A stretch of DNA of 64,000 nt from assembly GCF_030651495.1 (NCBI RefSeq), contig NZ_JAUSFI010000009.1, forward strand, positions 97,275 through 161,274, given 5' to 3'. Shown here piece by piece: positions 44,921 through 53,440 of this stretch (position 1 is the first letter of the stretch; the number at the start of each line of letters is the position of its first letter). The notes beneath the pieces were generated by a model, which saw only the letters and a list, made by a program, of their open reading frames with translations, did not search any database and had not been told where the DNA came from. Origin of the DNA: Undibacterium sp. (GTDB lineage: Bacteria; Pseudomonadota; Gammaproteobacteria; Burkholderiales; Burkholderiaceae_D). A program made the position numbers and the translations under genes.

Positions 44921-46105
44921 TTACTTTGTCTCTGCAAACAATTCACGGCCTATCAGCATGCGGCGGATCTCGCTGGTACCGGCACCGATTTCATACAGTT
45001 TGGCATCGCGCCACAGGCGGCCGACCGGATATTCATTGATATAGCCATTGCCGCCCAAGGTCTGGATCGCTTCGCCCGCCATCCAGGTCGCTTTTTCGGC
45101 CGAATACAAGATCGCGCCGGCGGCATCCTTGCGGATGGCGCGGATCGCTTCCGGATTTTTGGCGCGGTCACAAGCCTGGCCAACCGCATACACATACGCC
45201 TTGCACGCCATCATGGTGGAATACATATCCGCCAGCTTGCCCTGCATTAACTGGAATTCGCCGATAGGCTGGCCGAATTGCTTGCGGTCATGCACGTAAG
45301 GCACCACCACATCCATGCAGGCTTGCATAATGCCGAGCGGGCCGCCGGACAAGACTGTGCGCTCAAAATCGAGACCCGACATCAAGACATTCACGCCCTT
45401 GCCGAGACCACCGAGCACGTTTTCGGCCGGCACTTCGCAATCCTGGAATACCAGTTCGCCGGTATGCGAACCGCGCATGCCCAGCTTGTCGAGCTTTTGC
45501 GCAATCGAAAAGCCCTTGAAACCTTTTTCGATCAGAAATGCCGTCATGCCGCGCGGGCCGGCTTCCAGATCGTTCTTGGCGTACACCACCAGCGTATCGG
45601 CGTCGGGACCATTGGTGATCCACATCTTGGTGCCGTTCAGGACCCAGCGGTCACCCTTCCAGTCGGCGCGCAGCTTCATGCTGACGACGTCAGAACCGGC
45701 ATTCGGCTCGGACATGGCCAAGGCACCGATATGCTCGCCGCTGATCAGTTTTGGCAGATACTTGGCTTTTTGCTCAGGCGTACCGTTGCGGTTGATCTGG
45801 TTCACGCACAGGTTCGAGTGGGCGCCGTAAGACAGGCCGACCGAGGCCGAGGCGCGCGAGATTTCTTCCATCGCGATGATATGCGCCAGATAGCCCATAT
45901 TCGCGCCGCCGTATTCTTCCGACACAGTCATGCCATGCACGCCCAGATCACCCAGTTTGCGCCACAGATCCATAGGAAACTGGTCGCTGCGGTCGATTTC
46001 AGCGGCGCGCGGCGCGATTTCAGCGGCGGCAAATTGCTGTACTGCTTCACGCAAAGCGGCGATATCTTCGCCATGATCAAAGGTCAAACCGGGTAAATGC
46101 AGCAT
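44921..46105 (-). CDS. liuA: Isovaleryl-CoA dehydrogenase
   Basis: Oxidises isovaleryl-CoA to 3-methylcrotonyl-CoA with FAD (also ivd). The 394-aa protein has [32 protein letters not shown] and [20 protein letters not shown]. The catalytic Glu is in [17 protein letters not shown], the place used by isovaleryl-CoA dehydrogenases, while the usual C-terminal Glu is absent ([14 protein letters not shown]), which supports the assignment. It is downstream of the PaaI thioesterase gene and liuR. Confidence 0.95.
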   Translation of the reverse strand: MLHLPGLTFDHGEDIAALREAVQQFAAAEIAPRAAEIDRSDQFPMDLWRKLGDLGVHGMTVSEEYGGANMGYLAHIIAMEEISRASASVGLSYGAHSNLCVNQINRNGTPEQKAKYLPKLISGEHIGALAMSEPNAGSDVVSMKLRADWKGDRWVLNGTKMWITNGPDADTLVVYAKNDLEAGPRGMTAFLIEKGFKGFSIAQKLDKLGMRGSHTGELVFQDCEVPAENVLGGLGKGVNVLMSGLDFERTVLSGGPLGIMQACMDVVVPYVHDRKQFGQPIGEFQLMQGKLADMYSTMMACKAYVYAVGQACDRAKNPEAIRAIRKDAAGAILYSAEKATWMAGEAIQTLGGNGYINEYPVGRLWRDAKLYEIGAGTSEIRRMLIGRELFAETK

Positions 46106-46183
46106 GTCATCCTCGCTAATAGGTATAAATTTTTATGGTTCAGGCACTACAACTGTCTTGGCTAGTCTACTTACTTAGCTTAA

Positions 46184-46198
46184 CTTAGCTCAGCTAAG
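46184..46198. repeat. Short perfect palindrome before liuA
   Basis: CTTAGCT-C-AGCTAAG, embedded in a run of related TTAGCT words, in the gap between the thioesterase and liuA genes. It may be a weak hairpin; no T-tract follows. Confidence 0.35.
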
Positions 46199-46202
46199 CT
46201 CT

Positions 46203-46670
46203 TCAATCTGATACTTTAGGTGATCCTTTGGGAATCACAAATAAAGTTTGCTGCATGATGGCGCAGAGTTTTTCTATACCCTGATTCACGACAAACACGT
46301 CGGCGCTGCTCACGACCAAAGTCTTGCCTGCCTTGAGTACCTTGCCGCGCGCAATCAGGGTGTCGCCTATCGCCGGCGCAACGAAGTTGATCTTGTATTC
46401 TGCAGTTAAGCACTCACTCACCGGCATCAGCAATGTATTCGCTGCATAGCCGCCGGCAGCGTCCGCCATCGTGCCGATCACACCGCCATGAAAATAGCCA
46501 TGTTGCTGGTTCACCATCTGGCTCATCGGCAACGTGATTTCACAGGCACCGAGCGTCATGCCGGTCAGGCGCGCGTTCCACGAGATCAGGGCACCCGGCC
46601 GATTGAAGCTCTCCAGCAGGCTCAAGGCCAGCGTGTGATCAAGTGGCTTTGCTGTTGTTTCATTACTCAT
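46203..46670 (-). CDS. PaaI-family thioesterase
   Basis: A 155-aa hotdog protein. The key segment is NQQHGYFHGGVIGTMADAAG, with the H-G-G-x-x-x-x-x-x-D pattern of PaaI thioesterases, followed by AEYKINFVAPAIGDTLIARG. It should hydrolyse an acyl-CoA. It lies between liuR and liuA and immediately downstream of a 36-base palindrome, so it is probably the first gene of the LiuR-controlled operon. Confidence 0.88.
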   Translation of the reverse strand: MSNETTAKPLDHTLALSLLESFNRPGALISWNARLTGMTLGACEITLPMSQMVNQQHGYFHGGVIGTMADAAGGYAANTLLMPVSECLTAEYKINFVAPAIGDTLIARGKVLKAGKTLVVSSADVFVVNQGIEKLCAIMQQTLFVIPKGSPKVSD

Positions 46671-46717
46671 CGTCGCTCCGCCTCATCTAAGGGAAATCTG
46701 GGATGCAGAAAATAATA

Positions 46718-46753
46718 CGCTTAATTGACGTTAACGTAAACGTCAATTAAGCG
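46718..46753. promoter_or_regulatory. 36-base palindrome, probable LiuR operator
   Basis: The sequence reads the same on both strands except near the centre; its core is TTGACGTTAACGTAAACGTC. The core recurs upstream of liuR at 47229-47245. It lies upstream of the thioesterase-liuA genes and contains a -35-like TTGACG on the minus strand. Control by the MerR-type regulator LiuR is inferred from position and repetition. Confidence 0.75.
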
Positions 46754-46774
46754 GTTTCCCCGCCCCCCGTATTT

Positions 46775-47173
46775 TTACGTGGCATTATTTTGACTTGCCA
46801 ATGCCAGCAAGCGCTGGCTCTGTTCTTCATGGGCGCTGATTTCAGCGAGCATGATCTCGATATCTTCACGCTGCAATTCCAAAGCCGCCCGATGGCGTGC
46901 CAGCACCAGCAAAAAACTTTGCAATTGCACTGTAGTATCCTTAGGCGAACCATACATCTCGACCAGACTTTTAATGTCGGCCAGGCTCAAACCGAGGCGC
47001 TTGCCGCGCAAGGTCAGCTTCAGGTGGGTGCGTTCGCGTGCGGTATAGACGCGGTTGCGCCCGCTAGGGCCTTCACGCGTCGGGCTGATCAAGCCCTGGT
47101 CTTCGTAAAAACGAATAGCGCGTGGCGTGATGTCAAATTCTCGGGCGAGTTCGGTGATGGTGTAGGTGGCCAT
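46775..47173 (-). CDS. liuR: MerR-family regulator of leucine catabolism
   Basis: 132 aa. The N-terminal HTH reads MATYTITELAREFDITPRAI then RFYEDQGLISPTREGPSGRN with RVYTARERTHLKLTLRGKRL, the MerR DNA-binding domain; a long dimerisation helix follows. Its end has no cysteine metal site, consistent with LiuR-type members, described by comparative genomics as regulators of leucine/isovalerate use in proteobacteria. I chose ATG 47173; the longer frame to 47299 adds an unrelated hydrophobic lead. Two copies of one palindromic core flank the gene, implying control of liuA, itself and maybe the divergent MBL gene. Confidence 0.9.
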   Translation of the reverse strand: MATYTITELAREFDITPRAIRFYEDQGLISPTREGPSGRNRVYTARERTHLKLTLRGKRLGLSLADIKSLVEMYGSPKDTTVQLQSFLLVLARHRAALELQREDIEIMLAEISAHEEQSQRLLALASQNNAT

Positions 47174-47228
47174 AGCGTCAAAAAAATACGGGAAATCGAT
47201 TTTATCTTTACAATCTCGTTCATTCGCA

Positions 47229-47245
47229 GTTAACGTAAACGTCAA
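47229..47245. promoter_or_regulatory. Second LiuR-type site
   Basis: GTTAACGTAAACGTCAA is identical to the core of the 46718-46753 palindrome. It lies between liuR and the divergent MBL hydrolase gene, where it could serve both. Confidence 0.7.
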
Positions 47246-47314
47246 ACAGCGTGAAACGCATTGTAGGCAGAACGCCATAGCAAAGACAAGCAATAACAAA
47301 AAAGAGAGACAGGA

Positions 47315-48388
47315 ATGAACGCATTAGAAAAGCAGCTCAACTATCCTTTAGGCGAGACTTTGCCAGAGACCGGCAAAACCATAGAAATCGCACCGGGAGT
47401 GTTGTGGATACGGATGGGGCTGCCGTTTGCCTTGAACCACATCAATCTCTGGTTGCTTGAAGACCACTACCAGACCGACCACGGCATCGTGCACGGCTGG
47501 GCGGCGATCGATTGTGGCATCGCCAGCGATGCCACCCGCGACGCCTGGGAAATCTTATTCGGCGACCATAGCAACGGCTTGCGCGGCTTGCCCATCGTGC
47601 GCGTGATTGCCACCCATTGCCATCCCGATCACGTTGGCCTGGCCGACTGGCTGTGCTCGCGCTGGAACGCACCTTTATGGATGACCACCGGCGAATACGG
47701 CTTTGCGCGCATGATGTCGGCCAGCCTGCCGGGCGTAGACGGTTCTGCCATGTACCCGCACTTTAAAAAACACGGCCTGGTGTCATTCGAAATGCAAGAA
47801 CGCATCGCCGAGCGGAAAAGTTATTACACCAAGCTGGTACCGACCATGCCGATTGCTTACCGCCGCATGCAGGATGGCGACCAGATCGCCATCGGTCAGC
47901 ATAGCTGGCGCATCATCACCGGTTTTGGCCATTCGCCGGAACACGCCTCCCTGTACTGCGCTGCACTGAATCTGCTGATCTCCGGCGACATGGTATTGCC
48001 GCGCATCTCGACCAATGTGTCGGTATTCGCGGTCGAGCCGGAAGCCAATCCGGTACAGCAATATCTCGATTCGCTGAAAAAATATGGCGCTTTGCCGGCC
48101 GATGTCCTGATCCTGCCTTCGCACGGCAAACCCTTCATCGGCCTGCACACCCGCATCCGGCAACTCAATGAGCACCATACTGAGCGGCTGGCAGAAGTGG
48201 TGCACGCCTGCGCCACGTTACAGTCGGCCACCGACATCGTGCCGATCATGTTTCCGCGTCCGCTCGATGCACACCAGCTCACCTTTGCCCTGGGTGAGGC
48301 GCTGGCGCATTTGCATAAACTTTGGTTTGATGGCCTCTTGCGGCGCGAACTGGGTGACGATGGCGTGATGCGCTTTGTGGTGAAATAA
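47315..48388 (+). CDS. MBL-fold metallo-hydrolase
   Basis: A 357-aa beta-lactamase-fold protein. The metal motif ATHCHPDHVGLADWL (H-x-H-x-D-H) is near residue 111, with further ligands in GFGHSPEHASLYC, LLISGDMVLPRIS and LILPSHGKPFIG. An extra C-terminal helical part is present (from RIRQLNEHHTERLAEVVHAC). This two-part layout is common in proteins related to thioester or glyoxalase-type hydrolases such as LACTB2. It is divergent from liuR and shares the upstream palindrome, so it may act on an acyl-CoA or glutathione thioester of the leucine route; that is inference. GAGACAGGA precedes the start. Confidence 0.88.
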   Translation: MNALEKQLNYPLGETLPETGKTIEIAPGVLWIRMGLPFALNHINLWLLEDHYQTDHGIVHGWAAIDCGIASDATRDAWEILFGDHSNGLRGLPIVRVIATHCHPDHVGLADWLCSRWNAPLWMTTGEYGFARMMSASLPGVDGSAMYPHFKKHGLVSFEMQERIAERKSYYTKLVPTMPIAYRRMQDGDQIAIGQHSWRIITGFGHSPEHASLYCAALNLLISGDMVLPRISTNVSVFAVEPEANPVQQYLDSLKKYGALPADVLILPSHGKPFIGLHTRIRQLNEHHTERLAEVVHACATLQSATDIVPIMFPRPLDAHQLTFALGEALAHLHKLWFDGLLRRELGDDGVMRFVVK

Positions 48389-48471
48389 TCCGCCGTCATC
48401 CGCGCCTGGCTGATCCTCAGCGCCGGCGCCAAATTAGCCGGATAGATTAGCCGCCCACAGACGAGATAACA

Positions 48472-49098
48472 ATGATCCCTGCCGAAACCCTGCTGAGCTT
48501 TTTTACTGTTGCGTTGCTGCTGGGCGTCGCCCCCGGCCCGGATAATATTTTTGTGCTGACCCAATCGGCGTTGCGCGGCCGCACTGCCGGTCTCATCGTG
48601 ACGCTGGGTTTATGTACCGGCTTACTGGTGCATACGGCGGCGGTGGCCTTGGGGGTGGCGGCCATTTTCCAGGCATCCAGCACCGCCTTTACCCTGCTCA
48701 AACTGAGCGGTGCCGCGTATCTGATGTATCTGGCATGGCAGGCGTTTCGCGCCAAGGCAAGCAAAATCGCCCCGGGTAAAGCCAGCGCGCTCGATGGCTG
48801 GCAATGCTACCGGCGCGGCATCGTGATGAACGTCACGAATCCGAAAGTGTCGATCTTCTTCCTGGCCTTTTTGCCGCAGTTTGCCGATCCGCGCCTGGGT
48901 GCATTACCGCTGCAAATCGGCATGCTGGGCGCGGTCTTTATGCTGGCAACCTTGCTGGTGTTTGGCAGCGTGGCGCTGCTGGCAGGCTCGCTGGGGAAAT
49001 GGCTGGAAGGTTCAGAAAGAACACAAATCATCATGAACCGCGTTGCCGGCACGGTGTTTATTGCGCTGGCCGCCAAGCTGGTCATGACCGAGCGTTAA
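48472..49098 (+). CDS. LysE/RhtB family exporter
   Basis: A 208-aa membrane protein with about six helices. LGVAPGPDNIFVLTQSALRG is the family signature, with LSGAAYLMYLAWQAFRAKAS and NVTNPKVSIFFLAFLPQFAD following. Members export amino acids such as lysine, threonine or homoserine; the substrate is not determined. It is followed on the same strand by an EamA permease gene, 33 bases away. Confidence 0.92.
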   Translation: MIPAETLLSFFTVALLLGVAPGPDNIFVLTQSALRGRTAGLIVTLGLCTGLLVHTAAVALGVAAIFQASSTAFTLLKLSGAAYLMYLAWQAFRAKASKIAPGKASALDGWQCYRRGIVMNVTNPKVSIFFLAFLPQFADPRLGALPLQIGMLGAVFMLATLLVFGSVALLAGSLGKWLEGSERTQIIMNRVAGTVFIALAAKLVMTER

Positions 49099-49131
49099 GC
49101 CGCCCCCTACTCTTACTTCAAAATAAGCCTT

Positions 49132-50025
49132 ATGCATAGCAAAGCCCCCGTCAGCACTTACCTGAAACTGATCTGCGTCGCCCTGTTCTGGGGTGGCACC
49201 TTTATAGCCGGCCGTATCGTCGCCAAAGAAATCCCGCATCTGATCGCTGCCGCAGGCCGCTTCCTGGTGGCCTGTAGCTTGTTGCTGTTGCTGGCCTGGC
49301 GCATGGAGGGCGGCTTGCCGAAACTCAATCGCCAGCAAATCCATGCCACCTTCGGCCTCGGCGCGACCGGCATCTTCCTCTACAACATTTGTTTTTTTGC
49401 CGCCTTAGAGCGCATGCCGGCCGGCCGCAGCGCGCTGTTTGTCGCGCTCAATCCTATCGTCACGGCGCTGGCATTGGCCATGCTGTTTGGCGAAAAACTC
49501 GGCCTCAAAAAATGGCTAGGCATCGCGATTGCCTTTGTCGGCGCAGCCATCGTCATCACGCGTGGCGACTTGCTCAGTGCCGCCCATGACATCTCCAACT
49601 CGGTCGGTAGCGGTGAATTGTTTATGCTGACCGCGGTCTGCGCCTGGGCCGCCTACACCATCCTCGGCCGCCACGCCTTAAAAGGGCTGAGCCCGATTGC
49701 CGCCACCACCTATGCCTCACTCTGGGGCTTGCTCTTGCTTGGCATCGGCGCCCTGTTTCAGTTGCCGCAACTCGACCGCAGCCATCTCACCTGGCCGGTG
49801 CTGGCGGCGATTTTTTACCTCGGGGCGTTCGGGACCGTGATCGGTTTTGTCTGGTATTACGAAGGCGTGAAGCGCATAGGCCCGACCCGCACCGCGGTCT
49901 TCAATAATCTGGTGCCGGTGTTCGGCATCAGCTTCGGCGCATTACTGCTGGGCGAACCGATTCTGGCATCGATGGTGATCGGCGGCTTGCTGGTGATTGC
50001 CGGCGTATCACTGACGAATCGCTGA
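49132..50025 (+). CDS. EamA/DMT superfamily transporter
   Basis: A 297-aa protein with ten predicted helices forming two EamA repeats: ALFWGGTFIAGRIVAKEIPH in the first and FMLTAVCAWAAYTILGRHAL in the second, and FVWYYEGVKRIGPTRTAVFN near the end. Likely an exporter of an amino acid or metabolite. It is probably in one transcript with the LysE gene. Its last codons lie in an 11-base tandem repeat. Confidence 0.92.
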   Translation: MHSKAPVSTYLKLICVALFWGGTFIAGRIVAKEIPHLIAAAGRFLVACSLLLLLAWRMEGGLPKLNRQQIHATFGLGATGIFLYNICFFAALERMPAGRSALFVALNPIVTALALAMLFGEKLGLKKWLGIAIAFVGAAIVITRGDLLSAAHDISNSVGSGELFMLTAVCAWAAYTILGRHALKGLSPIAATTYASLWGLLLLGIGALFQLPQLDRSHLTWPVLAAIFYLGAFGTVIGFVWYYEGVKRIGPTRTAVFNNLVPVFGISFGALLLGEPILASMVIGGLLVIAGVSLTNR

Positions 50026-50043
50026 CGAATCGCTGACGAATCG
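50011..50043. repeat. 11-base tandem repeat (x3) over the EamA stop
   Basis: Three perfect copies of CTGACGAATCG. The first copy encodes the last residues LTNR and the stop lies in the second. Because 11 is not a multiple of three, loss of two copies would remove this stop and extend the protein. Confidence 0.9.
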
Positions 50044-50089
50044 GTCACCCAGCGGCGCTGGAAAAATTAAATCAGGGGGTGGCCGGAGA

Positions 50090-50146
50090 CGCATATCCCA
50101 TGCGGCTTACAGGCCAAACACCGCCAGCAGCCGCATGGGATATGCG
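50090..50146. repeat. Dispersed hairpin repeat, copy 9
   Basis: Arms CGCATATCCCATGCGGCT and AGCCGCATGGGATATGCG pair over 18 bases without mismatch around a 21-base loop. The best copy and a good consensus for the family. It lies between two convergent genes. Confidence 0.92.
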
Positions 50147-50207
50147 CGCTGGCGAGGGGGGTATAAAAAATAGTGCTTCTCTGCCCCAGCGAGCTGAGAC
50201 CTCCGGC

Positions 50208-51974
50208 TCAGCCCGGACTTGAAAGCCGCGCTCGATTGCCACCATTCACCTTGGCCAGGTACATCGCGGCATCGGCACTTCTCGATAACGCCAGCGCATC
50301 GCTGCCATCTTCCGGATAAACGGCGATGCCGATGCTCGATGAAATATGCAGGCTTAATTTATCGAGATCAAACGGAAGATTGAGGCCCTGGCAGATTTTT
50401 TCGGCCACCAGCAGCGCATCCTGGGGTACATCAACATACGGCAGCAGCACGACAAATTCATCGCCGCCCAGACGGCCCACCGTATCGGCGTGACGCACGC
50501 AGGCTTCCATCCTTACCGCAGCCGCTTTCAGCAGCAGATCACCGATGTGATGGCCGTAAGTATCATTGACCATTTTAAAGGCATCCAGATCGATAAACAG
50601 CAATGCCATGCGGCACTGGTCGCGCTGAGCCTGTGCCACCGCCTGCCCCAGTCTATCGTCAAATAAAGCGCGATTCGGCAAACCTGTCAGGGTATCGTGT
50701 TGTGCCAGATGCTTGAGCGCTTGCCGGCTCTCGTTTAACTCTTGCATGTTCGCCACGATGATCGCCTGCATGTCGTTCAGGCTGCGCGCCAGCATGCCGA
50801 TTTCATCCTTACGAGCCAATGGCAGCGGGCTGAACAGATGCTTTTTTGAAAATAGCTTCATCGCGTCCGCCATGGTACTCAAAGGGCCAGTCACGGCGCG
50901 CGATACCAGCGCCGCCAATAGTGCCGCCAGTGCGCCCAGCAGCAAGATCATCTGCAGCGTCTTCCAGCCTAAATTCTTGGTTTCCCTGACGACATTTTCC
51001 AGCGGTTGCGATAGGCCAAGAATGACAAAATGCTTTTCAATCGAGCCGCCAAAAGGCAGGCGCACAAAGGCGGCGACCAAACCATCATTGGGCTGTTGCG
51101 CGCCTTCGATCTGGGTCACCACGCTGGCACTGTTGCCATTGATCAGGGCCGCGACAGGCGTAAACGCATCCTGAATAAATACGCGACGGCCTTGATCGAA
51201 ACCAAACGTTTCAGCGGCATTCGGATGGATCAGATAATCGCCCCAGTGATTACTCAGATACAGTTGGTAGGCGCTTGGCAGATCGGTTTTCAGGTGGGCA
51301 AACAGGCGATTCAGATCAAGGTTAATCACGATCAAACCTAGCACCTTACCGCCGCCGCTGACCACTGGCGTGGCGACCCGCACGGTAGGCTTATCCAAGC
51401 CAGAATGCGCGCCCTGTTCGTGATTGAGGCCGATGTCGGACAAATATATCTGACCCCGCGCCAATTTCAAGGTATTGAAAACGTAGGGGTAATGGGCTTT
51501 CTCTTGTAAATCATCGGCCGCGATACGCACCAGTTGGTCACGGTCACGATCAACCCGCACCAGCTCCAGACCGTGCTGATTGACACCAATCAGCCGAATC
51601 TGCACATAGTCTGGATGCACTTCCAGCATCGCGCTAAAGGTATCGGCCAGCAATTTTTTGTCGCGCTCTATCGCCGCATGGTTTTCACTGCCGGCGTCGG
51701 CAGCGGCAATCGCAGGGCTGAGCGGAAGGCGCGTCAGCAACAGGGTATCGGCCGAGATCTCGTCGATCGTCGCTTGAAAACTTCGCCCCAGTACCTGCGT
51801 TGCGGTCAGCAAATCACGCTGTGCCACATTTAAGATGGTGGCGCGGCTGCTGACGTAGGAGGTGTACCCGACAATGCCCATCGCCACCAGGCCAAAACTG
51901 GCCAGCAATAGCCCCAACTTGAAGGCGATGCCATATTTAATATGCCTGATACCACATCTCATCTTGTCACGCAT
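50208..51974 (-). CDS. Membrane diguanylate cyclase with periplasmic sensor
   Basis: About 588 aa. A first helix (GLLLASFGLVAMGIVGYTSY) is followed by a large periplasmic region (about 40-330, double-Cache-like, with RATILNVAQRDLLTATQVLG and LSDIGLNHEQGAHSGLDKPT), a second helix (MILLLGALAALLAALVSRAV), a HAMP segment and a GGDEF domain. The active site is GGDEF near residue 500, with an inhibitory RxxD (RHAD) five residues earlier. It should make c-di-GMP in response to a periplasmic signal. Its start is one base after the stop of the gene for a polyamine-type binding protein, so the two are in one operon and may form a sensor pair. Confidence 0.93.
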   Translation of the reverse strand: MRDKMRCGIRHIKYGIAFKLGLLLASFGLVAMGIVGYTSYVSSRATILNVAQRDLLTATQVLGRSFQATIDEISADTLLLTRLPLSPAIAAADAGSENHAAIERDKKLLADTFSAMLEVHPDYVQIRLIGVNQHGLELVRVDRDRDQLVRIAADDLQEKAHYPYVFNTLKLARGQIYLSDIGLNHEQGAHSGLDKPTVRVATPVVSGGGKVLGLIVINLDLNRLFAHLKTDLPSAYQLYLSNHWGDYLIHPNAAETFGFDQGRRVFIQDAFTPVAALINGNSASVVTQIEGAQQPNDGLVAAFVRLPFGGSIEKHFVILGLSQPLENVVRETKNLGWKTLQMILLLGALAALLAALVSRAVTGPLSTMADAMKLFSKKHLFSPLPLARKDEIGMLARSLNDMQAIIVANMQELNESRQALKHLAQHDTLTGLPNRALFDDRLGQAVAQAQRDQCRMALLFIDLDAFKMVNDTYGHHIGDLLLKAAAVRMEACVRHADTVGRLGGDEFVVLLPYVDVPQDALLVAEKICQGLNLPFDLDKLSLHISSSIGIAVYPEDGSDALALSRSADAAMYLAKVNGGNRARLSSPG

Positions 51975-51975
51975 A

Positions 51976-53055
51976 TTAAAACCTTTCCGGTACCGCGCCG
52001 GAAATAATGCGCGCCCACAATGCCGCTCTGCGTTTGTCATCTTCCACCGGCGCTAGCCAGATAATTTTGTCAGTCTCGCGGGCGTTGCCGCCGGCTTGTA
52101 TCGTGTTGGATAAACCCTGACGTCTGGTCAACTCGGTGCTGACTTTGTGCTCCAGCATATAGTTGATCCAGTTTTCCGCCAGGGTTTTGTTCTTGGCTCC
52201 ACGTGTAATCGCCCAGCAATCGAGCCAAGCCAAGGCGCCTTCACGCGGAATCACATATCCCACATCGGCACCGGCATCACGCAACAGCTTGAGCTGCTGG
52301 GTGCCATAATTGGCAAACATCAATGCCACTGAGTGGGTGCGAAACAATTCGACCGATTCTTCCGGCAAGGTATAAAAAGTCAGCACATTGCGACGCAACG
52401 CAATGAGGTGATTCACCACCGTCTTGAATCTTTTTTCATCAATCTGAAAAGGCTTGCCGTCCAGTGCCAGGGAGGCGATGGAAAAATTATGGCTACTGGC
52501 ATCGAACATCAGCACCCGCCCCTGATATTTCGGGTTCCACAGCTCGCTTAACGAGCTTGGCGGCTGCTGAAATTGCTGGCGGTCATAGATCAGGCCCATT
52601 TCCGAATAAGTGTAGGGCACGGCATAGACCTGGCCCAACTGCGTGATCCCGGGAATGCCATACACATCCCGAAATCGCGCCAGCTGGTGTGCGGTATTGG
52701 GGATATTGCTGAGGCGCAGCGGGACAATCAGTTTATTTTCGATGTAATACTGCATTTCTGCGGTATTGGCGGCAAAAACATCAAAGCCGGCACCCTGCCC
52801 GGCATTGATTTTCTGCCTCAGCGCATCATCTGAACTGACGAAACTGACATCAACCCGCACCCCGTATTGCTTTTCAAACGCCTTGACCAGATCACTGTCA
52901 GCGTAGCCTGGCCAAGTCAGCACACGCAAGATTTCCAAGGCCCGTGCTGGCAAAGCGACGACCACAGCAAACATGAACAACATACAAAAACGTAAAAACA
53001 TAGCGCGATGCGGCATGGATGTGGTCCGGTAAGGTTGCTTGACCGAAAATTTCAA
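51976..53055 (-). CDS. PotD-like periplasmic binding protein (orphan)
   Basis: A 359-aa extracellular solute-binding protein of the spermidine/putrescine group: signal peptide (FLRFCMLFMFAVVVALPARA), then LRVLTWPGYADSDLVKAFEK, FVSSDDALRQKINAGQGAGF, DVFAANTAEMQYYIENKLIV and LWNPKYQGRVLMFDAS. An alternative start is the ATG at 53016. No permease or ATPase gene adjoins; instead the diguanylate cyclase follows one base after the stop. That arrangement recalls Vibrio NspS-MbaA, in which a PotD-like protein reports polyamines to a c-di-GMP enzyme. Ligand unproven. Confidence 0.88.
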   Translation of the reverse strand: MKFSVKQPYRTTSMPHRAMFLRFCMLFMFAVVVALPARALEILRVLTWPGYADSDLVKAFEKQYGVRVDVSFVSSDDALRQKINAGQGAGFDVFAANTAEMQYYIENKLIVPLRLSNIPNTAHQLARFRDVYGIPGITQLGQVYAVPYTYSEMGLIYDRQQFQQPPSSLSELWNPKYQGRVLMFDASSHNFSIASLALDGKPFQIDEKRFKTVVNHLIALRRNVLTFYTLPEESVELFRTHSVALMFANYGTQQLKLLRDAGADVGYVIPREGALAWLDCWAITRGAKNKTLAENWINYMLEHKVSTELTRRQGLSNTIQAGGNARETDKIIWLAPVEDDKRRAALWARIISGAVPERF

Positions 53056-53440
53056 GGGCCGGCTCCTGGACCATCCTTTGTTGCGGTCAACAAATCACAA
53101 GCCTTCATGATACACCGCACATGCCAGACTGCCATTGCTATGTTATCGGAGAGAAACAATCATTCGTCAATACCCAGCCGGTACGCACTGGCACGAATAA
53201 AAAATGGCGTCTTTTGGTGCGAAACTGAGCTAGTCGCGTTTGATCGCCGTGCCTGTTCGTCATACTTGTTAAACGTATTTCTCGGCAAGGTGCAGATAGC
53301 GAGACTCGCGGGCGCAGTTTGCGGGACTTTTGCCTATTTTCTGGTAGCATTTCAACATTTCTGTATTATTGCGTCTGATTCAGACTGGCTACTTTACTCT
53401 GCCTGGCAAAGATCCCCCTAAAGTTTAGTCGAGGTGCCAT
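53056..53440. other. Intergenic region between the binding-protein and hypothetical genes
   Basis: 385 bases between divergent genes. It must hold the promoters of the binding protein/cyclase operon and of the hypothetical gene. Short frames in it do not look like proteins. No repeat of the main families was found. Confidence 0.4.

Noticed and set aside
8757..50146. CRISPR array formed by the recurring CGCAT..ATGCG sequences
   Set aside because: The copies are kilobases apart, palindromic and separated by genes; there is no repeat-spacer rhythm and no cas gene.
53138..53350. 70-codon frame between the binding-protein and hypothetical genes
   Set aside because: Arg/Ser-rich random-looking translation without a ribosome site.
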